From a virus: 25,458 bases of DNA. This document shows, one piece after another, positions 1-5,737 of this stretch; the first letter of the stretch is position 1; each line of letters begins with the position of its first letter. A program made the position numbers and the translations under genes. The stretch lies in IMG/VR virus record IMGVR_UViG_3300012355_000038, positions 1-25,458 of that record; one strand, 5' to 3'. The notes under the pieces are model-generated. The model was given only the letters and a program-made list of their open reading frames with translations. It searched no databases and had not been told where the DNA came from.

Positions 1-250
1 GGCCCTGGTCCCAGACCTGGCCCCCGACCTGGCCCCCGACCAACCTCGAAAAGCCGAACGACCCGGCGAACGGCGAATCGAGCCACACGACGATACCTGG
101 TGGTTCGATGCCGGCGGCTCCGTAGGCATCGCGCACGCCGTCAAGGGCACGATCACGCTCAGCGGGCTCGGTGGACAGTCCGTGCACGAGCCACTCGTCT
201 CGCATCATAGGGAGCGCCGCCTCCTGTTCCGCTGTCAGTTTGCTGAGCAT
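1..250 (-). CDS. DUF6745-like phage protein, partial (3' end beyond window)
   Basis: The first 83 residues of a protein that runs off the left edge. It starts at an ATG sharing a TGATG overlap with the recT stop. The N-terminus MLSKLTAEQE, then MRDEWLVHGL, VVWLDSPFAG and a run of Gln-Val units (GGQVGGQVWDQ) fit a family of large uncharacterised actinophage and bacterial proteins, often labelled DUF6745, in which WLDSP is followed by many QV repeats. The repeats are visible in DNA as a twice-repeated 12-mer close to the edge. No enzymatic function is known to me. Its place at the end of the recombination operon says only that it is probably expressed early. The family name is a recollection from the motif pattern and was not checked by search. 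Confidence 0.7.
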   Translation of the reverse strand, partial: MLSKLTAEQEAALPMMRDEWLVHGLSTEPAERDRALDGVRDAYGAAGIEPPGIVVWLDSPFAGSFGFSRLVGGQVGGQVWDQG

Positions 251-1194
251 CACTCGGGCCTCGCCTTAGCGTTGGGGGAGTCGCCCGCCAAGGGAATGAG
301 GGGGGCCTCGGCGGGCAACTCCGTTGCGGTCGACGAGACGAACGCGGGTTCGTCTACGTCGCCGGACTTGTCGATAGTGTCGAAGACGAAGGCGCCAGCG
401 TCGGTGGCTTCGGCGAGCATGATGGTGCCGTCGTCGTCGAGAGTGAGCCGGGCCTCATCGGCGGCGAAGGCGTGAGCGGCCGAGCTCGACAGGTCGAGGT
501 AGGGCACGAGAGCGCGCACGGCCGACTTGCGCCACATAGCCTCTGGCCATTTCGTCCACGGCGAGTATGGGCGGGCCTTCACGTTCGTCCACGAGTCGGC
601 CAGCGCCCGTCGGGCCTCGACCTGCCGACGGTTGAGGACCACGAAGTTGTAGCCACCATTGACGTAGCGGACGACGGCGAAGGCGTGGGTCAGTTCCCCC
701 TCGTCGCCATGCTCGTCGCTCGGCCGGAACTCCAGCAGGTCGGCTTCGAGCCCGCGTTCCCACACGAAGTGGTCGCCCTGGCGGACAGCCTCGGCATAGA
801 GCGTCTTGATGGTGCCGCTTCTGCGGGCGAGCCGTTGGTAGCCGCGGTAGCCGATGGCGAGCCGGCATTCCCACACCCCGTGGTCACGCCGGGGGAGGAG
901 CCATGCATCCTGGGTCGCCGTGTTCGGTTCGAGGTCAACTGCGGCGGCTTGCATGGCGGCGAGGAGAACCGATACCTCACCTTGCGCCGTCTCGAAGCAC
1001 CGCATGAGGTCCGGTGTCGCCTTGACCGCCGACAGGACGAGACGGGCGAACCGTTCGGCATCCCGGTCGCTGCCCCGGGGTAGCACGGCGGCGAACGCTC
1101 GGGTCTGGCGTTCGATGCTGGCCCGGATGACCTTGGCCGGGTCGACCTTCGCCGACGTACCCTCGACCTTCTCGACGGCCTGCCTGACGGTCAT
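250..1194 (-). CDS. recT: RecT-family single-strand annealing protein
   Basis: A 314-aa protein resembling RecT/Bet-type annealases, which coat single-stranded DNA made by a partner exonuclease and anneal complementary strands. Features seen: a basic N-terminal segment; LLAAMQAAAVDLEPNT followed by AWLLPRR, the RecT pattern of a helix, then product-quality wording such as CRLAIGYRGYQRLARRSG; later SPWTKWPEAMWRKSAVRAL, the typical RecT segment in which W..MWRKTA.R.L is conserved. The C-terminus is acidic and Pro/Ala-rich, which often mediates partner contacts. Length matches the family (about 270-350 aa). The start overlaps the upstream DUF2303 gene by ATGA. The YqaJ exonuclease three genes upstream is the expected partner. 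Family assignment is firm; the activity is inferred. Confidence 0.93.
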   Translation of the reverse strand: MTVRQAVEKVEGTSAKVDPAKVIRASIERQTRAFAAVLPRGSDRDAERFARLVLSAVKATPDLMRCFETAQGEVSVLLAAMQAAAVDLEPNTATQDAWLLPRRDHGVWECRLAIGYRGYQRLARRSGTIKTLYAEAVRQGDHFVWERGLEADLLEFRPSDEHGDEGELTHAFAVVRYVNGGYNFVVLNRRQVEARRALADSWTNVKARPYSPWTKWPEAMWRKSAVRALVPYLDLSSSAAHAFAADEARLTLDDDGTIMLAEATDAGAFVFDTIDKSGDVDEPAFVSSTATELPAEAPLIPLAGDSPNAKARPE

Positions 1195-2024
1195 CGGACG
1201 GCCGGCGCCTTGGCCAGGTACGGCTCGATCCCGGTCGCGGCCCCGATGACGACGACCACCGAGTTGAACGCCGCCCGCTCAACATCCTCCGGCTGGTGGA
1301 GCTGATAGCCAATGGCGAGCTGCCCGTTCCGCACCCGGTAGCGGAGCCGGGCCGTCACCGAGATCTGGTCGGAACCCTCGAACGGCGAGATGACGAGCGT
1401 GAACTTCTCGGGCACGTTGATCTGGCCCTGCTGGCCAGCCCGGGCCTCGACCTTCTCGACCCACCGCAACTGGCGCGACCCGTCGTGCAAGCGGGCGCCG
1501 GACGTGAACTCGGCTGAGGTCGCCGCCTCGAAGGTCTGGGCGAGCTCGAGCAGGTCGGCGCCGGGCGGAGAGGCGATGTCGGCCAGGTTGTCCTCGATGT
1601 GCTGGGCGAACTCGACCTGGTCCCCGATGCGGCCATCGCGGGCGAGCCACCGTTGCCACTGCCGGGTCCGGACGACGGGAAGCACGACGCGGTGGTCGCC
1701 CCACCCGGCCTCGGCGTCATGGTCGTTAAGCACGGCCGTCACGTTGGGCGTCTCGATGTCGGCATAGATGGCAGACCGCCCATCGTCCGGGCCGAGATCA
1801 GTGACGAGCCGGGCGAAGCTGGCAGCATCGAGCGCGATGACCAAGCCTTTGCGCCGATGCGGGCGAACGTTGTACCGCTCCAGGTCGATCAGGTGCTGCG
1901 CCTCCGGGTGGGCGAACAGCCGCCCGGGGCGGAGCTCGTGCGGCTTGGTCGCCTTCGAGGCAAGCACGGCGACAACGGCGGCTTCGGCCGTGCCGTCGGA
2001 TTGGACAGGGGTGAGGTCGGTCAT
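1191..2024 (-). CDS. DUF2303 (YfdQ-like) family protein
   Basis: A 277-aa protein with the layout of the DUF2303/YfdQ family, common in phage recombination operons. It has an N-terminal region ending HPEAQHLIDLERYN, then a segment SAIYADIETPNVTAVLNDHD followed by WGDHRVVLPVVRTRQWQRW, and a central QVEFAQHIEDNLADIA. A beta-rich C-terminal half ends in a hydrophobic stretch before GIEPYL. The function of the family is not known. It is placed between a small conserved early protein and RecT, with ATGA overlaps on both sides, so all three are probably made from one message in linked amounts. An accessory role in recombination or replication is inference from context only. Confidence 0.85.
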   Translation of the reverse strand: MTDLTPVQSDGTAEAAVVAVLASKATKPHELRPGRLFAHPEAQHLIDLERYNVRPHRRKGLVIALDAASFARLVTDLGPDDGRSAIYADIETPNVTAVLNDHDAEAGWGDHRVVLPVVRTRQWQRWLARDGRIGDQVEFAQHIEDNLADIASPPGADLLELAQTFEAATSAEFTSGARLHDGSRQLRWVEKVEARAGQQGQINVPEKFTLVISPFEGSDQISVTARLRYRVRNGQLAIGYQLHQPEDVERAAFNSVVVVIGAATGIEPYLAKAPAVR

Positions 2025-2398
2025 GCTTGCTTCTCCTCGGTGATCTCGCCGGTGTCGGCATCGACACCGGTGGGCGGGGGAACAGCCCGGGGGCCGAGTG
2101 GGAGCTGGGGTTGCCGGGGATCGACCCGGGTGAGGTTCCCGTGGTCATCCGCGAACCACAGCGCGGTCTCACGGTCGTGCTGGGGCGGCTTGATGGTGAC
2201 CTTGTCAGTCACCTCCAAGGAGTTGCCCTTGCCGGGTTCGATACGGATGGTCAAGATGAGAGTGCCGCCCTTGTTGGTGTCCCGGACCGCCTCGACGAGC
2301 TGGTTGAGCTCGAAGCCGGCCTCGACGTTGAGTGCACCTTGGCGCTGGGCGGTCAGCCATTCGCCAAACGGGCGGATGTGGCGGAGTTCGTCGATCAC
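2021..2398 (-). CDS. Conserved early phage protein of unknown function
   Basis: A 125-aa protein. I chose the GTG at 2398 because an AAGGAG-like ribosome-binding site lies 6 nt upstream and it makes a GTGA overlap with a tiny upstream reading frame; an in-frame start at 2440 would add 14 residues overlapping that frame. The sequence has IDELRHIRPFGEWLTAQR at the start, a beta segment GGTLILTIRIEP, then EVTDKVTIKPP, ETALWFADDHGNL and PRQPQLPL. This pattern recurs in actinophage genomes beside DUF2303 and RecT as I remember it, but I know of no assigned function. The C-terminal tail is polar and Pro-rich. It overlaps the DUF2303 gene by ATGA. Confidence 0.8.
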   Translation of the reverse strand: MIDELRHIRPFGEWLTAQRQGALNVEAGFELNQLVEAVRDTNKGGTLILTIRIEPGKGNSLEVTDKVTIKPPQHDRETALWFADDHGNLTRVDPRQPQLPLGPRAVPPPTGVDADTGEITEEKQA

Positions 2399-2466
2399 CG
2401 TGTCTCCTTCGGTATGAGCGTCCCCCGCGGCGTCCTGCACGTCAGGTGAGCGATGTCGAGTGTCAC
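2395..2466 (-). CDS. Candidate 23-aa peptide bridging two early genes
   Basis: A GTG-initiated frame of 23 codons fills the gap between the YqaJ gene and the next early gene. Its GTG overlaps the YqaJ stop (GTGA) and its own TGA overlaps the next GTG start (GTGA), so ribosomes could pass through all three by stop-start coupling. The peptide begins MTLDIAHLTC and ends LIPKETR. The codons for KET overlap the ribosome-binding site of the next gene. No family is recognised. It could be a true small protein, a coupling device whose translation opens the downstream start, or chance in a GC-rich sequence; the two exact overlaps favour the first two. Confidence 0.45.
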   Translation of the reverse strand: MTLDIAHLTCRTPRGTLIPKETR

Positions 2467-3407
2467 GTCTGCGCCTCCTTCAGCTCATATGCCCGAAGGG
2501 CACGGAATGTCGCCTCGGGTACCGTGTACGACTTGCGTGTTTGGTTCCGCCAGCTGACGACCCGCTGGCCGTCGATCGTGCCCTCTTCGGCTTCGCCGAG
2601 CGCCGCCTCAATACGGGTGGCATAGCCCTGTGCGTTCCTCTTGGCCTCGCGCTCGTACCGCTTCTCGCGTTTCCACCAGGCGACGATGTCAGCCAGGTCA
2701 TCGAGGGCGATGGATGTGCCGGGCGTGTGCTCCGGGTAGACGCGGGCCAGGGCGTGGTAGGTGGCATCGGACCCGTCTACCTCAGGCGCCACGCCGGTGA
2801 GCACGTGCTCATGCCAGAACGCCGATGCTCGCTCGACGATGAGGTCTATGTCTGCCTGGTCTCGCTCGAGCTCATAGGTGGCGAGGCGGCGGCCGTGGAG
2901 CACAGCGAACCACAGGTGCTCATGGCCGGTGACGTGAAGCTGCCATTGTGCCTGCGCCTGGTAATGCGGCGGGATGCCGTCGACCCATTCCCGCCACGAC
3001 CAGGGTGCCTTGATTTCAAGGAGGCCAAGCGGGTCATACAGCCGGGCCTCGCTGCCGATGTAGCTCTCGGTCACGAAGCCGTCGAGTGTGCACCGCTGCC
3101 AGGGGTGCTCCGGATGACTGACGCAGGTCTGGACGCCGTAGACGTGGAGCCCGGTGCGGTCGGCGAACCACGGCGCGATCGCACGCTCCAACCAGTGGCC
3201 GGCCTCCATCGGCTCGGATTGCGCTTTGGGCGGCAGAAGCCCAACCTTGTCGGCCCACACGGACCACGGAGAGGACCACGGGCTGATCCCGAGCACGCCG
3301 GCGACGTCGGACGCGCCGAGCCCTTGTCGGCGCCATTCGAGCCACGCCGCGCGGTCGGTCGTGGGATCGGCGATTGGCGATGGTGTGGGCAGGTCCGCGG
3401 TGGCCAT
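2463..3407 (-). CDS. YqaJ-family viral recombinase/exonuclease
   Basis: A 314-aa protein of the YqaJ/lambda-exonuclease (PD-(D/E)XK) class, which degrades one strand of double-stranded DNA to prepare ends for an annealase. Seen: RQGLGASDVAGVLGISPWSSP near residue 28, the family's N-terminal GASD..A.LG.SP signature; MEAGHWLERAI near 67-77; catalytic-type Asp in TLDGFV (D109) and the E-x-K in LLEIKAPW (E131, K133); then HYQAQAQWQLHVTG, the Q.Q.Q segment conserved in these nucleases. The C-terminal third is charged and helical. Start chosen at ATG 3407 because it gives a TGATG overlap with the upstream gene; an in-frame start 63 nt upstream would overlap that gene. RecT lies downstream in the same operon as its expected partner. 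Confidence 0.92.
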   Translation of the reverse strand: MATADLPTPSPIADPTTDRAAWLEWRRQGLGASDVAGVLGISPWSSPWSVWADKVGLLPPKAQSEPMEAGHWLERAIAPWFADRTGLHVYGVQTCVSHPEHPWQRCTLDGFVTESYIGSEARLYDPLGLLEIKAPWSWREWVDGIPPHYQAQAQWQLHVTGHEHLWFAVLHGRRLATYELERDQADIDLIVERASAFWHEHVLTGVAPEVDGSDATYHALARVYPEHTPGTSIALDDLADIVAWWKREKRYEREAKRNAQGYATRIEAALGEAEEGTIDGQRVVSWRNQTRKSYTVPEATFRALRAYELKEAQT

Positions 3408-3697
3408 CACGATTCGACCGACTCGTAGGGATGGTGACCGGGCCAGTCGCAGAGCAACGCGCCGCGGCATCCCGCACCGCAGTACGGCGGGGTGAGCGAC
3501 CAGAACACGTCGCCACGAGCTCGGCGCTGCTCGGATGTGTGGCCGGGTCCGGGTGGCCGAGTCGGCGATCGCTCCTGGCGATGGTGGCCGTCATGGGTCT
3601 GGCAGTGGCCGCAGCGCCAGTGGGACTGGTTGTTGCAGCCGGGTTCGACGCACAGCAGCCGGTTCACCAACCCGCGACGGCGGAGACGAGCGGTCAC
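3407..3697 (-). CDS. Small Cys/His-rich protein, probable zinc binder
   Basis: A 96-aa protein with seven cysteines and many histidines. C16 and C21 flank VEPG, then WRCGHC gives C29 and C32 with His at 26, 31, 35, 38 and 39, followed by a Pro-rich linker, then C73, C77 and C83 with a second His cluster. This arrangement fits two small zinc-binding units. It starts with an ATGA overlap on the upstream gene and ends in a TGATG overlap with the YqaJ gene. No named family is recognised. Such proteins in early operons may bind DNA, RNA or host proteins, but nothing in the sequence decides this. Confidence 0.75.
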   Translation of the reverse strand: MTARLRRRGLVNRLLCVEPGCNNQSHWRCGHCQTHDGHHRQERSPTRPPGPGHTSEQRRARGDVFWSLTPPYCGAGCRGALLCDWPGHHPYESVES

Positions 3698-3936
3698 AGT
3701 GTGCCCAATCCGAGGTTGATGGTGGAACGCCGACGTTTCGCACCGGGGATTGTGGGCCGGCCGTGGCGGGCGAACCAGCCGTCCCGTTCGGTCGGCTCAT
3801 AGGGGCGGTGAGGCACCCAGTAGCCGGGGGTGGTGGCAGAGACGGCGGCCAGCAGCTGCTCCCGGCGAACGGCCCGGGCGAGGTGCCATATCCGGTAGTC
3901 GACATCGGGCAGGGACGACTTACCGAGCGCGTTCAC
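3694..3936 (-). CDS. Hypothetical early protein
   Basis: An 80-aa protein starting at GTG 3936, which overlaps the upstream stop as GTGA and ends in ATGA with the next gene. It holds a helical stretch DYRIWHLARAVRREQLLAA, then the aromatic, Pro-rich segment TPGYWVPHRPYEPTE, DGWFARHGRP and a basic run AKRRRS near the C-terminus. The exact overlaps on both sides and the coherent composition support it as a real gene. I recognise no family. The basic tail would suit contact with nucleic acid, which is only a guess. Confidence 0.65.
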   Translation of the reverse strand: MNALGKSSLPDVDYRIWHLARAVRREQLLAAVSATTPGYWVPHRPYEPTERDGWFARHGRPTIPGAKRRRSTINLGLGTL

Positions 3937-4148
3937 TTCGGTACTCCCGCACGGTGGCGGCCGAGGCGGGCGCGGCGCCGCTGGCTGGCTCGCAGCAGAT
4001 CGTCCACTTGGCAGCCGAGCCACCCGTACACGCCCGTCTCGCTGCAGCGCCAGCACGCCTGCATCAGCCGGTCCAGACGGGCTTCGCCGGGGGTCGGGAA
4101 GATGGCGGCGATGAGCTGGCGGGCCTCGATGTCGATCGGGGCGATCAT
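3933..4148 (-). CDS. Hypothetical early protein
   Basis: A 71-aa protein starting with MIAPIDIEARQLIAAIFPTP, then an amphipathic helix EARLDRLMQACWRC, SETGVYGWLG, and a strongly basic C-terminus (QRRRARLGRHR). It has an ATGA overlap with the upstream HTH gene and a GTGA overlap with the next. The beginning looks like a short helical domain; the two cysteines (AC.RC) are close but have no partner pair, so zinc binding is doubtful. No family recognised. Confidence 0.65.
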   Translation of the reverse strand: MIAPIDIEARQLIAAIFPTPGEARLDRLMQACWRCSETGVYGWLGCQVDDLLRASQRRRARLGRHRAGVPK

Positions 4149-4459
4149 GCCGGTTTCCTCTCCCGGCTCCTGCGTACGGCGAGCGCCCGTTCCTCCGCTT
4201 CGCCGACGAACGACTCGACCGAGCGGCGGGGGATCAGGATCGAGGTGGTGCCGGGCAACCGGCCGAGCAGCCCGCTGCTAACCCAACGGCGCACAGTGGC
4301 CTCACTGGTGCCGAGCACGACGGCGGCCTCCTCGGCTGTATAGACCTCGGGCCTCGGTTCGTGGCCGTCGAGGCGGGCGACAGCGTCGACGAGCGGGGCG
4401 AGCACCTCGGTGAGGCGGCGGGCGACAGCGTCGCCGAGGGCGGCTTCGATGGTGGCCAC
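4145..4459 (-). CDS. Excisionase/MerR-like helix-turn-helix protein
   Basis: A DNA-binding protein of about 104 aa. The start at GTG 4459 is preferred because it overlaps the upstream TAG by one base (TAGTG); an in-frame GTG at 4468 would add three residues. The central part, VYTAEEAAVVLGTSEATVRRWVSSGLLG followed by a beta wing ILIPRRSVESFV, is the HTH_17/excisionase fold: first helix, turn, recognition helix with TVRRWV, then the short wing. The N-terminal 40 residues form a leucine/alanine-rich helix that may dimerise. The C-terminus is basic. Many phage recombination directionality factors have this fold, so it is the best Xis candidate here, although it lies apart from the integrase and could be a transcriptional regulator instead. 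Confidence 0.8.
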   Translation of the reverse strand: MATIEAALGDAVARRLTEVLAPLVDAVARLDGHEPRPEVYTAEEAAVVLGTSEATVRRWVSSGLLGRLPGTTSILIPRRSVESFVGEAEERALAVRRSRERKPA

Positions 4460-4638
4460 TATTGCCACTGGTCCAATAGCTCAAGCTTGCCGTTCAGGAA
4501 CAGGTCCCCGGACTGCATCCACCGCGACGGGTAGTCGGTCTGGTACACGTCGACGTCGAACCCGGCCCGGTGGTAGCCCATGGCCGCGCCGCCGGCACCG
4601 CAGAACAGATCAAGCAGCCGAGGGCATCGACTGGCCAT
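4459..4638 (-). CDS. Truncated C5-cytosine methyltransferase N-terminus
   Basis: A 59-aa frame whose ATG directly follows the zinc-ribbon gene stop (TAAATG). The first half, RLLDLFCGAGGAAMGYHRAG, is the S-adenosylmethionine-binding motif I of DNA cytosine-C5 methyltransferases (FCGAGG). Full enzymes are 200-400 aa and need the PC motif with the catalytic Cys and later ENV and QRR motifs; none is present. After FDVDVYQTDYPS the match stops and an unrelated tail, ending LELLDQWQ, leads to a TAG overlapping the next start. It can hardly be an active methyltransferase. It is either a decayed remnant left by an internal deletion, or a short protein keeping a cofactor-binding loop for another use. 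Confidence 0.65.
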   Translation of the reverse strand: MASRCPRLLDLFCGAGGAAMGYHRAGFDVDVYQTDYPSRWMQSGDLFLNGKLELLDQWQ

Positions 4639-4893
4639 TTACGCCGCCCCCCGGTCCGGCCCAGCTGGGCCGGAGTCGAACCGTCCGCCCTGTGAAGGGG
4701 CCTTCCATTCAGCCGAGCCGGACCGGAGATGTTGCAGCGGCCAGCGGTGGCCGCAGGCAGCGCAACGCCGCACATAGTGGGCATGGTCGGCGTTGCTGCA
4801 CGGGACGGCCCGGACCTCGGTGTCCTCCGACCCGCAGGCCGGGCAGCGCTCGGCGTCGATGGGCAGCCCGGAAGCGACCGGGACGAGGCTCAC
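4639..4893 (-). CDS. Zinc-ribbon protein
   Basis: An 84-aa protein with a clear Cys4 zinc ribbon: C17-P-A-C20-GSED and, 24 residues on, C44-A-A-C47-GHRW, with one more Cys at 32. The spacing and the GS/GH after each pair are typical of treble-strand zinc ribbons in transcription or replication factors. The C-terminal 30 residues are Gly/Pro-rich and look disordered. The ATG overlaps the upstream HTH gene by ATGA and the stop abuts the methyltransferase remnant. A regulatory or nucleic-acid-binding role is likely but unproven. Confidence 0.75.
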   Translation of the reverse strand: MSLVPVASGLPIDAERCPACGSEDTEVRAVPCSNADHAHYVRRCAACGHRWPLQHLRSGSAEWKAPSQGGRFDSGPAGPDRGAA

Positions 4894-5105
4894 GCTACGG
4901 CCTCGTCGCTCATGGTGACGATGGCGGCGAGCGGGACGCCGATACCGGCGGCGAGCTTGAGGATGGTGGCCGGCCCGGCGACTTTGACCCCCCGCTCAAT
5001 CTCGGAGAGGTAGGATTGTGAGACGCCGGACCGCTGGGCCGCCTGGTTCTGCGATAGCCCTAGGGCCTGTCGGAGCAGGACCCACGCTGCCAGGTTCAAC
5101 CGCAC
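4890..5105 (-). CDS. XRE-family helix-turn-helix regulator (Cro-like position)
   Basis: A 71-aa protein that is almost entirely one HTH_3 (XRE/Cro-CI) domain. LLRQALGLSQNQAAQRSGVSQSYLSEIERG shows LSQ..AA..SGVSQ, the recognition helix SQSYLSEIE, and VKVAGPATILKLAAGIGVPLAAI as the closing helices. Start is GTG at 5105, only about 7 nt beyond a -10-like element, so its mRNA is probably leaderless. It is the first gene of the leftward early operon and is divergent from the rightward HTH repressor candidate. This is the classical position of Cro or an early-operon autoregulator. Which of the two HTH proteins maintains lysogeny cannot be told from sequence alone. Confidence 0.85.
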   Translation of the reverse strand: MRLNLAAWVLLRQALGLSQNQAAQRSGVSQSYLSEIERGVKVAGPATILKLAAGIGVPLAAIVTMSDEAVA

Positions 5106-5112
5106 GCCGGAT

Positions 5113-5141
5113 ATCTAACGCTAAATAGCGCCAGTTGTCAA
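5113..5141 (-). promoter_or_regulatory. Early leftward promoter with palindromic operator in the spacer
   Basis: On the minus strand a perfect -35 TTGACA (5141-5136) is followed by a 17-nt spacer and a -10-like TTAGAT (5118-5113). The spacer contains the palindrome CGCTA-AA-TAGCG (5119-5130), well placed to block polymerase when bound. Only 7 nt separate the -10 from the GTG start at 5105, so transcription should begin at or within two bases of the start codon. The promoter would drive the entire early operon to the left. Confidence 0.65.
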
Positions 5142-5198
5142 CCCGAATCCCTCGATCGGCGTCAGAGTCCACCATGGACTATCGCCAGCTATCGCCAG
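5126..5198. repeat. Three copies of a TA(T/G)CGCCAG element in the divergent control region
   Basis: TAGCGCCAG at 5126-5134 lies inside the early promoter spacer. TATCGCCAG recurs at 5180-5188 and 5190-5198 as part of a perfect tandem CTATCGCCAG. Repeated 9-mers between divergent HTH genes are expected of repressor operators. The two right-hand copies fall inside the rightward gene if it begins at ATG 5174, but upstream of it if it begins at GTG 5219. Confidence 0.5.
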
Positions 5199-5578
5199 CA
5201 GGCGTACCGTCCGGGGTCGTGGGCGATACTGCCACCGACTACGGGCGACGGGTGCGAAGGCGCCGAGACGCCCTCGGGCTAACGCAAGCGGAGGCAGCGG
5301 CCCGCAGCGGCGGGAGGGTATCGCCGTCTCAGTGGCGGGTCATTGAGGCGGGGACCGGCGGTAACTACCGTGAGCGAACGCTACGTGGCGTCGAACAGGC
5401 CCTCGGCTGGCCGACGGGGGGGGCCAGCGGGAACGACCGCATCACCCAGCTCGAGGAATCGGTACAAGCGCTCCGACGAGAAGTCACGGACCTTGCCATG
5501 CTTGTACGAGCACGGCCACGAGGCGACGAAGTTCTGCGGTCGTCGCCTCCAGCCGATCGAGGCGGTCGATCTCGCTGA
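5174..5578 (+). CDS. HTH repressor candidate (rightward immunity gene)
   Basis: One of only two plus-strand genes in the window. It has 134 aa from ATG 5174. The HTH core is YGRRVRRRRDALGLTQAEAAARSGG, with the T-Q-A-E-AA turn typical of XRE proteins, then SPSQWRVIEAG as the recognition helix, NYRERTLRGVEQALGW, and a leucine-spaced coil RITQLEESVQALRREVTDLAMLV that may dimerise. An alternative GTG start at 5219 removes 15 poorly ordered residues and leaves the tandem TATCGCCAG repeats upstream as an operator; a TACCGT element 8 nt before it would permit leaderless expression. Being divergent from the early operon and next to the integrase suits an immunity repressor. Its last 30 codons overlap a candidate gene on the opposite strand. 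Confidence 0.75.
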   Translation: MDYRQLSPAGVPSGVVGDTATDYGRRVRRRRDALGLTQAEAAARSGGRVSPSQWRVIEAGTGGNYRERTLRGVEQALGWPTGGASGNDRITQLEESVQALRREVTDLAMLVRARPRGDEVLRSSPPADRGGRSR

Positions 5579-5681
5579 CCGCTTCGACCCACGCCAGCCG
5601 TTCCTCGTGGTCTTGCAGGCGGCGGTCCCGTCTCTCCCCTTCGGTCGCCAGCTCGCGCAGGGGCCCATCGTCTACGTTCAC
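5484..5681 (-). CDS. Candidate small coiled-coil protein, convergent with the repressor
   Basis: A 65-aa frame from GTG 5681, preceded by GGGAGG about 9 nt upstream. Its sequence is a near-continuous amphipathic helix: ELATEGERRDRRLQDHEERL, then EIDRLDRLEATTAELRRLVAVLVQAW, with leucines at heptad spacing. The frame is open further upstream into the integrase but has no good start there. It ends 95 bp inside the 3' end of the plus-strand repressor gene. The coherent heptads argue that it is real; the antisense overlap with another coil-encoding gene argues that one frame may be a shadow of the other. Function unknown. Confidence 0.4.
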   Translation of the reverse strand: MNVDDGPLRELATEGERRDRRLQDHEERLAWVEAVSEIDRLDRLEATTAELRRLVAVLVQAWQGP

Positions 5682-5737
5682 CTGTTCCGCCCTCCCAGCC
5701 TCCCGCTCGATTAGTGCTCGGGAGACTACACCTCGCC

